Assembly (NCBI GenBank): GCA_003255025.1
Contig: QANY01002227.1
Location: 793,501-857,500 of the forward strand
Direction: 5' to 3'
DNA length: 64,000 nucleotides
From: Datisca glomerata
Taxonomy: Eukaryota > Streptophyta > Magnoliopsida > Cucurbitales > Datiscaceae
A model generated the notes under the pieces. It was not told where the DNA came from and made no database searches. It worked only from the letters and a program-made list of their open reading frames with translations. Of this stretch, positions 48,821 through 60,450 are shown piece by piece. Positions within the stretch are counted from its first letter, which is position 1, and each line of letters opens with the position of its first letter. The position numbers and the translations under genes are program-made.

Positions 48821-49563
48821 TTAATTGGGAAGGATGAATTTAGGGCTGGGAGGAGACTGATAAAGTGGTAGAATTTCAATGGAGTCAAGTTGGGGAGGTG
48901 GGTGTTGCCACTGAGGAAGAGGTCCGGCCAGCAAGAGCGTCTGCAAAAGAGGACCCGCGTCGATCACCGCCTGCAGCAACTTCCCTTTCTCCGGCAACGG
49001 TCTCTCCGCCACTAAACTCGAAACATCTGGCAAGTGCGGAGAAACTGGAGCTTGGAAAACTGGATCAGTACCTGAAGATTGTACAGTGCTGTCATCACAG
49101 TCAGGTGAGGCCAAAGCTAAACACTTGATCATTGTATTTGTATGGCTGCCGTTAGATTCACTATCTTCTGGTTCATGATGTAACAGCAGCTTATTGGCCT
49201 GGGGAAGATGATGTTGCAGAGTACATATGAAGTTGTACAGCATCAGACTTTGACATTGAGATTCAGCTTCATCTTTCTCTTTAATGGCTCTACTCAGAAG
49301 GTTGTTCAAGTGAAGAAGTTCATTTTCTCTGCTCGTAATCTCCCCTTTGGCTGATAGAATTGTAGATTCTAGCTCCAATGTAGTGTAAAAAAGAGAATGC
49401 CTTAAATCTTCCATTCCCTGCTACATTCAATTATGTTGGACAATACCCATTACTCGAACAAGCTCATCATGACAGTCAACAGTCAAAAGATGATAAAAAA
49501 GGAAGAGCTTACCATTTCTTGAAAGCAAAACTTCAAGCTAGAAGGAGTGGAGAAATCCTGCAT
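48821..49563 (-). CDS. Plant coiled-coil protein of unknown function (two exons)
   Basis: Exon 1 is 49513-49563 (MQDFSTPSSLKFCFQEM), then a GT-AG intron, then exon 2 is 49417-48821 in the same frame; the predicted protein is 215 residues. The first third (MEDLRHSLFYTTLELEST through LLSRAIKEKDEAESQCQSL) is a likely coiled coil with heptad-like leucines. The middle is low-complexity and serine-rich. The C-terminal block PLPEKGKLLQAVIDAGPLLQTLLLAGPLPQWQHPPPQLDSIEILP is the conserved signature I associate with a plant-specific family that has no assigned function. The frame is open and both splice sites are canonical, so the gene is probably intact. The N-terminal exon also matches the family pattern (FQEGMEDLRHSL-type). 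An EST or RNA-seq read would settle the structure. Confidence 0.8.
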
Positions 49564-50729
49564 TTCTAGAAGAGGTTGCGAGAGATTGTGGGGTTTGGTG
49601 AGAGAGAGAAATAACAAAGAAAGGCCAAAATGTGAAAGGAAAGGAGAGGGAATGTGAAAACTGTGGCAAAAGTTAGAGCTTTAAGCCTTTAGATATGGCA
49701 ACTCTTTTTAGCTCAAGTAGGCGCGGGATGGCCCATGGGGGGCTTGCACGTACTTGTGAACATATGTGAAACTACTGATCCAGATTTTTGCTGCTGACAA
49801 TAAGAACTAAAAAAATGCTACATACTGCTAACTATTATGGGAGGCAGAGTCTATTTATACTAAGTAGATCGACTTAAACTATCAGGGTAATTGTTCATAC
49901 TGCTACGTGATTCAATTACTGCAAATTCTCTTTTTCTTATGAAAAAGTTTCTCACCAAGTAGTTAAAAAATTTGTTCTCTCTATTATTTTGTTTTATTGA
50001 ACAAAATTTGATTGGTTTTCAAGAGGTTCCCTTGATTGGACTAGCTAGCTAGGAGATAGAAAGGAATAAACCCAACATGACCAATGATTAAAGTTACTCT
50101 AATAACACTACTTTTTTTGCTATTGGAAGATAATCCTTTAATTAACAGCTTGTGTATTGTCTTTGACTTTGACTAACTACTCATAACTAGGAGCATATAT
50201 GTTTTAACACTGAGTTTAGAATTACCTTAAGCATGCAATGTATCATTATCCTTTTTCTCTCCTCTCTCTCTCTCATATACAAACATATATTATGATGAGT
50301 CATAGAAGGGAGGAGGACCAAAATATTTCAACAAGGAAATGATAAAGCAGACAATGGTAGGGTCTTGATGGATTTCATTTTGGCAACAAAGTTATCTATA
50401 AATTTAGACTATATTAAAAAACAAAATAACAGAAATTCAATGTTTCTTAGTAATTAAACCCAGGTTCGTATTATTGTAATAAAATTGTACTGATATCGTA
50501 TCGACATATGATCTACTTTTGGAACACCGCACGTAAAACTCTTGTTAGATCATAAGCTAGAATATTTCATAGAACCATTTTCGGTAATCATCTGTCATGT
50601 TGCAAATCAGGCTCACATACACACATGTACAAAATTTAACTCTTAAAGTCCACTCACACACTTTGACCCCAAAACAGGGAAATTTTTACGATGTCAAGAA
50701 TTTATTCAACCATGTTGGGCCATTGTGAC
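49564..50729. other. Intergenic region with coiled-coil gene promoter
   Basis: The first 150 bases carry purine-rich 5' UTR-like sequence of the coiled-coil gene (GAGAGAGAAATAAC near 49600). A CT-rich run lies at 50259-50275. No other gene seen. Confidence 0.5.
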
Positions 50730-50737
50730 CCTTAGAT

Positions 50738-51387
50738 TAGGGGTGTAAGCGGTTCGGTTTGGTGCGATTTAGGATATTTTAACGAACCGAACCGTAAATG
50801 CGATTTATCAAAAATAGGAACCGAATCGAACCGGTTAGAATGAAAAAAACGCGCCGAATCGAAATGTCAAATTTTTTTTCTAAATCGCACCGAACCAGTA
50901 AAATAAAAAGAATAAGTTCTATTGAAAACAAACAAGTCTTAGTTTGAATAATTTCTTGAAAACGTACATTTTCATGTGGAAACAAAGAAGAAGTAATTGA
51001 GATCATTCTAATACAAAGTTCTATTAATGGATTATAAATACAATCAGAAAACAATAAAATCATCATAAGCATCAGAAAATTCATAAGGCAAAAAAACAAA
51101 ATACAAACTAAAAAAACAAAATACAAATGAGTCTGAGAGAGAGAGAGTAAGTAAGTGGTGAAAATGTTTATAGATTAGAGTTAGGGTATTGTGAAAATCT
51201 CTTTATATATTGAATATGCGGTTTGATTTGATTTGGTGGGGTTTTTTCATAACAACCACAGACCGAACCGAACCGTGGACTTATCACATATCAAGGAACG
51301 AATCGAACCGTCTAAAATGTTGACACTGACCAAACTGCATCGGTTTGGTCAGTTTCGTCAGTTTCAACGGTTTTTCTTACTCCCCTA
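50738..51387. mobile_element. hAT-type non-autonomous transposon with 8-bp target duplication
   Basis: The element starts TAGGGGTGTAAGCGG and ends CTTACTCCCCTA, imperfect terminal inverted repeats. It is flanked by CCTTAGAT at 50730-50737 and again at 51388-51395, a perfect 8-bp duplication characteristic of hAT elements. Both ends are rich in GGTTCGGTTT/GAACCGAACC words. The 650-bp interior has no transposase; the open frame on its minus strand is AT-rich and featureless. Confidence 0.88.
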
Positions 51388-51471
51388 CCTTAGATTGCTT
51401 TTGAAGTAAATCCGAACCACACAAGGCCCAGCCAGTTCCTTGTATAAAATTTTACATTTTGTTTTGTTTTT

Positions 51472-52322
51472 TTAGAGTTCACCAAATGTGTACTGGGGTT
51501 CACCAAATATGTACTGGGGTCACCAAATATGCATTGAGGTTCACCAAATATGTAGTAAGGTTAACCAAATACATATAAATTAATAATTATTGGAGGGGTT
51601 CACCAAATTGTACTGATGTTATCCAAATATATACATGGGTTCACCAAATATGTACTAGGGTTCACCAAATATTTACAAAGTCAATTTTGTACATATTTGG
51701 TGAACATCAGTACACATTTGGTGAATCCATATACATGTTTGGTGAATCCTAGTATATATTTGGTGAACCCTTCCAAGAATTATTAATTTTATACATATTT
51801 GGTGAACCTAATTGCATATTTGGTGAACTCCAGTATATATTTGGTGAACCTCAATATATATTTGATGAACCCCTCCAAGAATTATTAATTTTACTTCAAA
51901 AGCAATACATATTCGGTAAACCCCTAATGTAGTGGAGTTCATCAAATACATACAATTAATAATTTTTGGAGTGGTTCACCAAATATGTATCGGGGTTCAC
52001 CAAATATGTATCGGAATTCACCAAATATGTATCAGGATTCACCAAATATGTATCGAGGTTCACCAAATATATACATGGGTTCACGAAATATGTACTAGGA
52101 TTCATCAAATATGCACAAAGTCGATTGTATACATATTTAGTAAACCCCCAGTATTTTGGTTCACAAAAAATGTATAGGGTTCATCAAATATGTACTGTGT
52201 TTCATCAAATATGTACTGTGTTTCATCAAATATTACTTTTGTACGAATTTGGTAAACTACACTACATATTTGGTGAAACACAGTACATATTTGATGAACC
52301 CCTATACATTTTTTGTGAACCC
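51472..52322. repeat. Foldback array of 21-bp repeats in alternating orientation
   Basis: The core unit TTCACCAAATATGTACTGGGG is repeated about eight times forward (51472-51690), about nine times in reverse complement (51695-51900), about seven times forward (51930-52125), then in shorter alternating blocks to 52322. A dyad sequence ACAAAGTC(A/G)ATT(T/G)T(G/A)TAC marks the switch points at about 51682 and 52116. Because the unit is 21 bp, all frames give 7-residue repeats; these are not genes. Confidence 0.9.
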
Positions 52323-53330
52323 CTCCAAGCGTCATCTGAAAGCCCCTAATCGCCACCCCAAAGGTGCTAATCACCCTCTTCAAGGCCAAGCACCATTAAA
52401 ATGGCTCTAATCACCACATTCCTTCCTAATCACCATACTTTAACTGGCGAACACCATACTTGTCTATAATCACCATTCAAATGGCTCTAATTGCCATTTT
52501 CCCAAAAAAACCCTAAAATTGTTATTTTTTTAATTAATTTCGCACACTGGGCAAATCATCGATAAAAATAGAAAAATATCATTCTCTCAATGCAAACATT
52601 CACGATATTCACTTATTATATGAATTTAGATTGGATTAAGTAAGAATTTTCTAAGTAATTGAACACTTATTCATAAACTCGATAAAAGTTGTCATTGATA
52701 ATACTGTTGTGCTTTGTGACAAGTATTGAGCGAGACGGGACGGGTTTTCACCATGTATAATTATTGGGCGTGATGGTCAGTAAATCATATTTATCAGTTT
52801 AACGAACATGTATAACCCCAACGTCAGGTTTTACTGTTAAATCGTACTTATCCGCTGAAAGTTTGAAACTAAGTACTGAAATTAAAGTTTAACCTTTTAT
52901 TTTATAATTATTATCTTATAAAAGTTAAAAAAAACCCCATTTATGTTTTTAATTTTAACCCTATAAATATATTTTTTAAATCTAACCTTATTTTGTTATC
53001 AAAATTAACCACAAAATTAAAAACCCCTTTTCCCCCTTCTTCTATTCGATACTCACCTTCTCCCCAAACGCAACCTCTTAGATCCCCCGTATGGAGTTAG
53101 GGTCTAAACACCATCACCCATGGCGACTCGCCAAGTGTTTAGGTCCCAATTATGGCGTTTGGTCCCTAATGTGGCGTTTAGGAATTTAGGTCCTCAATAC
53201 AGACGATTTTACTATCTTTAGCGACGGTTTTATGTTGCGGCAGTTTTAGTGTCTTTACAAGCGGGTTTAATGTCTTTAGCGGTGATTTTGGGTTCTATGC
53301 CAGTGGTTTTAATTCTACACTTAGCCACCA
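52323..53330. other. Repeat-flanked non-coding region
   Basis: 52340-52500 holds loosely repeated CTAATCACCAT words. 53210-53320 holds three loosely repeated GTCTTTAGCG words. Nothing else recognised. Confidence 0.5.
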
Positions 53331-54260
53331 CCTCGACAATTTTTATTCACTTAGTAATTTTCTATCCCTTTACCATTTTATGTACTTTTTTTATCACTTA
53401 GTAATATTTTCATGTGCTTATGTATTTTTACACATTTAGCCACTTATATGTAAAGTCATTTCCATGACTTGATCATTTTCACAACTTAACCATTTTTATT
53501 CACTTAGTCATATTTTCATTTACTTAGTAATTTTCTCACACTTTCGCATTTTCATGTACTCGTTTTGATACACTTAACTATTTTCATGCACTTAGTCATA
53601 TTTTCATGCATTTAGATATTTTCACATAAACTTAGCCATTTTGACAACTTACCACATACACTTAGCAATTTTCATTCACTTAGTAATTTTCTCCATTTTT
53701 CCATTTTCATGTACTTGTTTGGATAAAACTTAGTTATTTTCATGTACTTGGTCATTTTCACAATGTAACCCTTTTCACACAAATGTTTTGATACACTTAG
53801 TCATTTTCACACCCTTAACCATTTTCACACACTTGGCCATTTTCATACACCTTAATCATATTTTCATACACTTATGTATTTTCATATACACTTGGCCATT
53901 TTTACAACTTAGTCACATGCACTTGGTAATTTTCAACCACTTAGTAATTTTCCCACACTTTGCTATTTTCATGTACTTTTTTTGAATCACTTAACTATTT
54001 TCATGCACTTAGCCATACACTTAGTCACTTTCATACACTTAGTTATTTTCACACACTTAGTTATTTTCACACATATAGTCATTTTCACACACTTGATTAT
54101 TTTCACACACTTAGCAATTTTCGCACTTATTTATTTTCACACACTTGGCCTTTTTAATCAACTTAGTTATATTCATACACTTGATCATTTTTATTTATTT
54201 CACATGCACATATCATTTTCATTCACTTAATAATTTTCTTATACTTTGCACACTTCATAA
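53330..54260. repeat. Degenerate 18-bp minisatellite
   Basis: The unit ACACTTAGTTATTTTCAC and variants (CACTTAGCCATTTTCATA) recur across about 930 bp, best ordered at 54040-54160. The 18-bp period gives 6-residue repeats (HLVIFT) in open frames, which are artefacts. Confidence 0.85.
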
Positions 54261-55079
54261 CTGTAACTTTTTACTTCGGCATTAAGCCAATGATTTACTC
54301 TCACTCGTGTAAGAGTAATGGGAGATTAGTCAATTATGCAGGCATTGACCAACTAAAAAACTAAGTTGTAGCCATGATATTGAACTAAATCCACTTCCCA
54401 GTCATGTATTAGTTAATTGAATTCTGGTCCCAACATTTTAGTTGCCTAAAGGCTAAATAGCAGCTGTCATGAGGGATATTGTACCAAGATGCGAAATCCT
54501 TATTGCCGAACAGAAGAAGGGGACATCTTGGGCATAAGAAAATAAAAGTTACACACCAAAAAGTCAACCACTCAAATTAATACTGACAACAAAGTTCACA
54601 AGTAAAAATATCAAGTACATGGGTAGATCCATCACAAATTCTAGATGTAAACAATAAGTTTAAGATGTAAACAAATAAAATACAACATATTCATCACACT
54701 TCTGATTACAGCTCCAATCTTGCAGAAATATAAGTCAATGGCCAAGAATGGTAGATAATGCATTCCTATTAAACCTTATTTGAGCAGAGAGCTTCCTGAT
54801 TCCGTAGTAGTTGATTGAATGCAACAAAACCATTTCTTATGCGATTCAAACAACTTGAAAACATCAAACATATCATATACCAATAAGATAAAAGCAATTT
54901 TAAAGTGCATTCATAAATTTCTGTAACAAGGAACTGATTTGATGTTGGCCATGTTGGTGAGGCCAATAAGCAAGGGCAGCTAATACACGGTCCAAGAGAT
55001 CCTATAGAAAAGTTTCTCTTCTTTCCTGAGGCAATATTCTTGTTGTATGAACAAATGTTTTCCATTTCTCCTACAGTTT
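54261..55079. other. Region downstream of the PRP19 pseudogene
   Basis: No confident exon. If the pseudogene once had later WD40 repeats they should lie here; I could not align any convincingly. Confidence 0.4.
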
Positions 55080-57914
55080 TCCACAAGCCACACAGTTACA
55101 TAGTAGTTATTGGTGGCATGAACAATAACAACTTGCACCTGAAGTTCTTGATTGGTTCAAATTATTCATGATATATAGAAGGTACATTATTCATGAGTGT
55201 AGCACACAAATACCAACCGGAATCAGAAGAAATATTTAAGTATAAGAGGTGGTAACCGCAATATGCTTAGTAAATCTAAATAAATTAGGATTCATTAAAT
55301 AGGTTGTGGGGTACTTTGTTTGAAAGAAAATAACTTTATCTTATATCTACAAGAACAGGTTAGGTTTTTGGCATGAGTAGCTCTTTTTTATTTTACTAGA
55401 GTTAATTCTGAGGCTGTAATTACCATTTTGTGTATATGTTCTGAATAATACCTTTATTTTACTAATGGCCAGACATTAAGACATTTATTATTCAAATACA
55501 GGTAAAAGCAAGTACGAGATGGACAATGCAATATCTGATAAAAAATTATGTTAACATGTTACCTTCGCAGTGTGATCTTTCAATATGTGTCTACAGTTGT
55601 AATTGTCATCATCAGACCCTATACACGAACAATATGGACCATTAAGAAGAATATCATTGAGAATAAGGGAAAAACTGCTAAATAATGGAAATGTAAAATA
55701 AACCATCCTCTTCATTTCATGATCTCGAAAACTATTAGGGGACAACATCTAAAGCTAAAAAGAATCATCTAACATAATATTATTCATCTCGATTGACAAT
55801 TCCATTTCGAGTCCTAGAAATGGCCTTCTAATCCTAAAGCAAGAATAAAAAGTAAATTTACAATTATTGAGGTACCTACCTTGTCGGCTGAAGCAGTTAA
55901 GAATAACTCATCCCAATCTATAAACTTTACGCTCGTTACCTACCGTAGAAACATCGCCTTCTAAATGATTAATCTTCAATAAAAATGCAAGTCCAGAAAT
56001 GAATGTTAGAATAAGAGGGAGGGAGTACATTCTTTGAATGCCCACTAAGAGTTGATAAAATCAATCCAGATGGACGATCAAATATTATAGCATGAGTCTC
56101 ATAAAGGCAATAATCAATATATTCTTAAAATGAGTTGTCACACGAAATTTGATTTACAAGAATGCAGTACACTAGAGATAAAGATGGATGTATAATTAAT
56201 CAAATCAGCTATTGGAAAGCACCACAACTTGGTATAATGGATATTCAAAGATAAAATGTTTGGTTTGCTTGTTTTATGAAGAGAGTGACTAGATATTTGC
56301 GTATAACTTTCAATAGCTTCAACTAGTTCCAAGGTTAGGAGAATCTTCTGGTCAAATATACCAGAAAAAGGATAAAAATAAAGATAACAATCAAAATAGA
56401 GATATGGAACAAATGATCAATAGACACCTGATAAACAATAGTTGAATATATGGGTACAAACAAAGAAAGCTTGAGTGACAGAAAACATATCATCCAATCC
56501 GTCTATTTTTATATTTCATGAAAAACACTTGACGTTTCTTTCGTTGCTGTGAAAGAGTAGCATTACAGCATGTTAGCTCAAAGATGACACTGCTTGATAT
56601 TCCAGGTATTCTCTTTCCATCAGGGCCCATCATTTCTTCATCCTCAACAACTAAGAGTAAAAAAAATTCAAATGAGCCAAGATGCAATTCGATGAGGATC
56701 TAATATTTGAGTAAAGAACAAACTTCTTTTGCCGTTGCTATGAACAAAAGCATTCATTGAAACTAGAGTTGATGCAAGTATGGGCATTTGCCTCTCGGCA
56801 TGAGCAAGTAATGACCTAGCTTCATCTATTTCTTTTTTAGTCTTGCGATCACACGACATGTAACATCATGCTGTAAAATGAAATACATTAGACAAAAGAT
56901 ACCTAGACATTATAAGTACAAATATCCAAAGTCAATGTCAAATGTTGAATTTAATCTTTTGGGATATAAAAGATAGAGATTAAGACCTGATACAAGGCAT
57001 GACTTAGCTCTTCTCTTGCGGTATGCAATTGTTGCTCAAGTGTAAAATTGGATAGCATCAATCCATCTCATTCCTATCGTTAGGCAATAAAATATTTTTT
57101 TTAAAACTTTGAAATTAATGCTCAAATATCAAGTCATTTGCTCATAAGACTGTAAATCTATATACACCTTAAAAGTTAAGACTAACAGGCAAACTTTTCA
57201 AATTTGGCCAAAATAATCAATAAAAATCCTAAATTGGTTTTCGTATTACAAAGTTAATGGAGATAAAAGCCCATCAGAGAAAACGCAAAACCTCATTCCA
57301 AGAACACGGGGAAAAGATAGAACACAGAATAGATTACATATTTGTGATGAGAACACTATTTGTTCCAAATAAATATAACAACCATTAACAAGATTGTTCT
57401 ACTCTTCTCGGTATGTAATCAAGCAAATACCACTGACAAATATTAATGCAGATAAAAATACTCAAGTACTTTCCTAAAGTTCTAATACATGATTAAAATG
57501 CTATGACAAAACAAATTTGGAATTGTCTCACCATAAAAAACTGAGAATGTCTATGGGAAATCTAATATAACTTTATTAAGATATTCCATCTAAGCACAAA
57601 CTAAACAAACAAGACTTAAAAGGAATGAAGTACTAAAATTCATACATTTTGGAACATCCCAAGCATACCAGGAATGCTAGCAGCTTGTATGGGCATGGGC
57701 TTCACTATTTACAGAGCATAAAACAACACTAAATTAACATATCCAAGATGCAATACTAGTAACAGCCACAAGTGAACTTTATGGCACAAATTTAGTACAT
57801 TAAAAAAAAGAAATTATAAAGCAGATAGTGTATTGTGCATACCTTACAAGTTTTAATTGAAACGTCGTCATCCATAGCGAGTGGTTACCCCATAATTGGG
57901 CATTTCCCATAGTC
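55080..57914 (-). pseudogene. PRP19: PRP19/MAC3 (U-box, WD40) pseudogene with introns
   Basis: Functional PRP19 is a U-box E3 ligase and core of the spliceosomal NTC/MOS4 complex. Exons seen, right to left: 57914-57843 (DYGKCPIMG, stop, PLAMDDDVSIKT), 57708-57646 (IVKPMPIQAASIPGMLGMFQN), 57073-56987 (E, stop, [20 protein letters not shown]) and 56870-56724 (HDVTCRVIARLKK, frameshift, IDEARSLLAHAERQ). Then come 56650-56529 ([29 protein letters not shown]), about 56345-56205 (ESYTQISSHSLHKTSKP), about 56115-56025 (IIFDRPSGLILSTLSGHSKN), 55939-55880 (VTSVKFIDWDELFLTASADK), 55618-55563 (GSDDDNYNCRHILKDHTAKV) and 55138-55080 (VQVVIVHATNNYYVT). Introns are retained, so it is not a processed copy. 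Two nonsense codons, a frameshift and missing WD40 repeats mark it as dead. A trace of the first exon may lie near 58243-58275. Confidence 0.87.
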
Positions 57915-58319
57915 CTAGAAACATGAAAGTAAAATCTAAACTATATTTCTAAGATGCAAAAATCCTAAAAGGAAAATTGATCAAGAAATTATTATACAGT
58001 AGTACGACTTTGTTTGGTGTAAGAAAGTTACATTAGGTTCCACATGCTTGAATAATTGTGAACAATACTGACTCTATTCTGACATACTTCAGGTTATACA
58101 TTCTTTTCTTCAGGAGACATTCCTAATTCTGTATTTTAGAAGCATCGACTAGAAGTGTCTAAGCCACTCTCACTAGAGTAAATTTTTGTCATTTAATACC
58201 AAAAGAAAAAAAATAGTGCTTGACTAGATCTCAGCAGCGTTGAAGAGGCATACCAGTGCTCTCTGGAATACTTATATTTTATCATTCAATGTTTAACTTT
58301 AAAGGCAGATAGACTACAA
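57915..58319. other. Upstream part of the PRP19 pseudogene
   Basis: AT-rich. 58243-58275 on the minus strand resembles the start of the U-box exon but is too worn to annotate firmly. Confidence 0.35.
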
Positions 58320-58324
58320 ACCTT

Positions 58325-58833
58325 TGAAATCATCCATAAGTATCACTTCTAGTGCTTCAATTTTCATATATGAATCGTCGACATTAAAGAGCCTAGTAGA
58401 TTAATTAAAACTCCAAAGCTTCACTTATTAGTTCAAAAATAAATACAAAATTTTCAATTAAAAAGATAAAGAGCGAGAAAATAGAAATGGAGGAACTAAC
58501 CTTCTTAAATGAAACCTTCTTGACAGGTTTCTTGACGAACATAGAACCGACCTGATTGTTGAAGCTCTATTTTTTTAAAGAAATCTGGAAAATATGAGTA
58601 TTAATTTATTAGTAACGATGAAATGAGCCCTGAAGGCGCAAACAACCTAGGTAGAAATCAGGATGGGTACTTGGGCAAAAACAATGTGTAGTGGAGATAG
58701 GGTTCCTTTTGAGAGTCACCGACACTGCAGTCACCAATGGAGATAATCAATTCAGGTGTAGATTTCCACCATCTAGAGCAGAGGAAAGGCCTGATTGCCT
58801 TAGAAGAAAATCTACAAATTTGAGAGCTCATTT
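58325..58833 (-). other. Possible 5' exons of an unidentified gene
   Basis: A minus-strand ATG at 58833 opens a 57-residue frame, MSSQICRFSSKAIRPFLCSRWWKST and on. It is rich in Arg, Ser and aromatic residues without acidic residues near the start, as in mitochondrial presequences. Further left are two segments bounded by splice-like sites: 58575-58502 (FVKKPVKKVSFKK in one frame) and about 58400-58325 (DDSYMKIEALEVILMDDFK). I do not recognise the protein and cannot confirm the splicing. It could be a truncated gene, the start of a broken one, or chance. The adjacent GA-rich leader (58840-58905) would suit a 5' UTR. Confidence 0.3.
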
Positions 58834-59047
58834 TCAGGAAAGAACAAGAATAAAAAAGAAAGAGAGACAAAGAGAGGCAGTGAAAGACAAAGAGAGAGAT
58901 TTGTTCACTTTTGTGTGGATGAGTCAAAAGCAAACCATCAACATGAACTCCTGAAAACTACCACTTTCTCCATTGATAAAAGCTCGATATTTTATGGTCG
59001 ATTTTTAACAGCAGACGACGATAATAGCTCAAGCTTTTACGCCTGAC

Positions 59048-59072
59048 CGAGAGAGAGAGAGAGAGAGAGAGA
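59048..59072. repeat. (GA)n microsatellite
   Basis: A run of about 12 GA units. Confidence 0.9.
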
Positions 59073-60450
59073 CAAAGAGAACTTACAACAAAAGAGGGGA
59101 AAGAGAGAGCCTAAAGATTGGGGTGAAAATCGTATGAAAATAATGTGCCCTAGAAAGCTTGATGTTCTTGAGTTTGATGTCAAAGCTTTCTTTGAAAAAA
59201 AAAAGCTTAAGGAAGTTTGAAGGAAGCTTTCCAAAAAAAATTGTAACCTACATCCGAGGTAACAAGTAAAATCCTTTTTCTTACTTTTTTATCTAACAAC
59301 TGAGAGTCTCATTGCCTCATCTAACGGCTGGGAAGACTCCTATCTAACGGAGATGATCCCCTAAAACAGAAATGAAAAAAAAAAGTCTACTCTACAGTAA
59401 AATTTCACCCGTCGGCATCGAAATCATTAGATTGAAGGGTCATTCTACAGTACAAGAATCTTTAATCCCTGTAACATACCGAGAGAACTTTATACTTTAA
59501 AGAATTTTTTAAGAAAACAAATATGAAAAAAGAGAGAAATAAAGGAGGGAAAATTGGAAATATATCAATTTTTTGTTCAGGAGCAATTTAGATAAAATTA
59601 TATACCTGATATATCCCTCTTTTCAAATAGGGTAGAAGCCAAAATTTAGGAATGAAAATTTAAAATGGTTTACATGAAAATTAAAATAAATTTTAAAAAA
59701 GCATATATTTTGGGAATTAGAAATTTAAAAGCAATTTTTTTTCCCAAAATAAAAACTAAACAATAAATACAATACAAAAAATATAATGACAAATCTTCTC
59801 TCCCCCATTAATGCGTTTACAAAGGGTCTCGCTGATGCCATCTTCACCGTCTCGTTCATCTCTTCTATTTTGCTTTTGCCGTCTCCTGCGTTTGTCATTG
59901 TCGTCTCCTCGCATCTCCTTCGTCTCATGGAGAATCTCTTCCCCATTTTCCAAAACCGTTTTCTAAAAAAACATCAATACGGTGATTTACGATTTATATG
60001 TGATCTAACTTACAATTATTTACACAATTTGTTCTAGTTGCATTATTCCAAAACTCTAATTTCTGTATCTCGAAAACTTTTTAGATCTGAAATAAATAGT
60101 CAGAGAATATACCATTTTCCAAAATTGTTGGAGAAAAACATATAGTTATTGAAAAAAGTAGTTTAATAAATCTATGAACTACCAATTTGATTCCCGGTAA
60201 ATAGTTATTTACATGTTTAGTAATTATTTGATTCTATTTTTTTTAATATCTGTGAATTGAATATAAGTCGTGTAAATAATTATTTGATTTTGTATAAATT
60301 GGTTTTATTTACAGTTTTGCATATAATAATTATTTGCATATCAATAGTAAATTATGACCATTTATCATAAATTATTTCTATAAATATTTATGTGTACATC
60401 ATTTTTATTTTATGTGGATAGTAGAACTAAATAAATCAAGGAATGCGCAA
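59073..60450. other. AT-rich intergenic region
   Basis: No supportable gene. A less AT-rich frame at 59786-60037 has no recognisable motif. Confidence 0.5.

Noticed and set aside
48865..49128. Plus-strand frame inside the coiled-coil gene
   Set aside because: Antisense shadow of exon 2, whose protein is conserved.
51932..52410. Several overlapping open frames with HQICIGV-type repeats
   Set aside because: They are generated by the 21-bp repeat (7 codons per unit) in every frame; no start context, no homology expected.
53788..54230. Open frames with HLVIFT-type repeats that look like membrane segments
   Set aside because: They arise from the 18-bp minisatellite; the apparent hydrophobicity is an artefact of TTTTCA-rich DNA.
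54769..55086. Minus-strand 105-codon frame downstream of the PRP19 exons
   Set aside because: It overlaps the last recognisable PRP19 exon in another frame and I could not align it convincingly with later WD40 repeats.
59786..60037. Plus-strand frame with two hydrophobic stretches
   Set aside because: No motif or splice context; probably chance in an AT-rich region.
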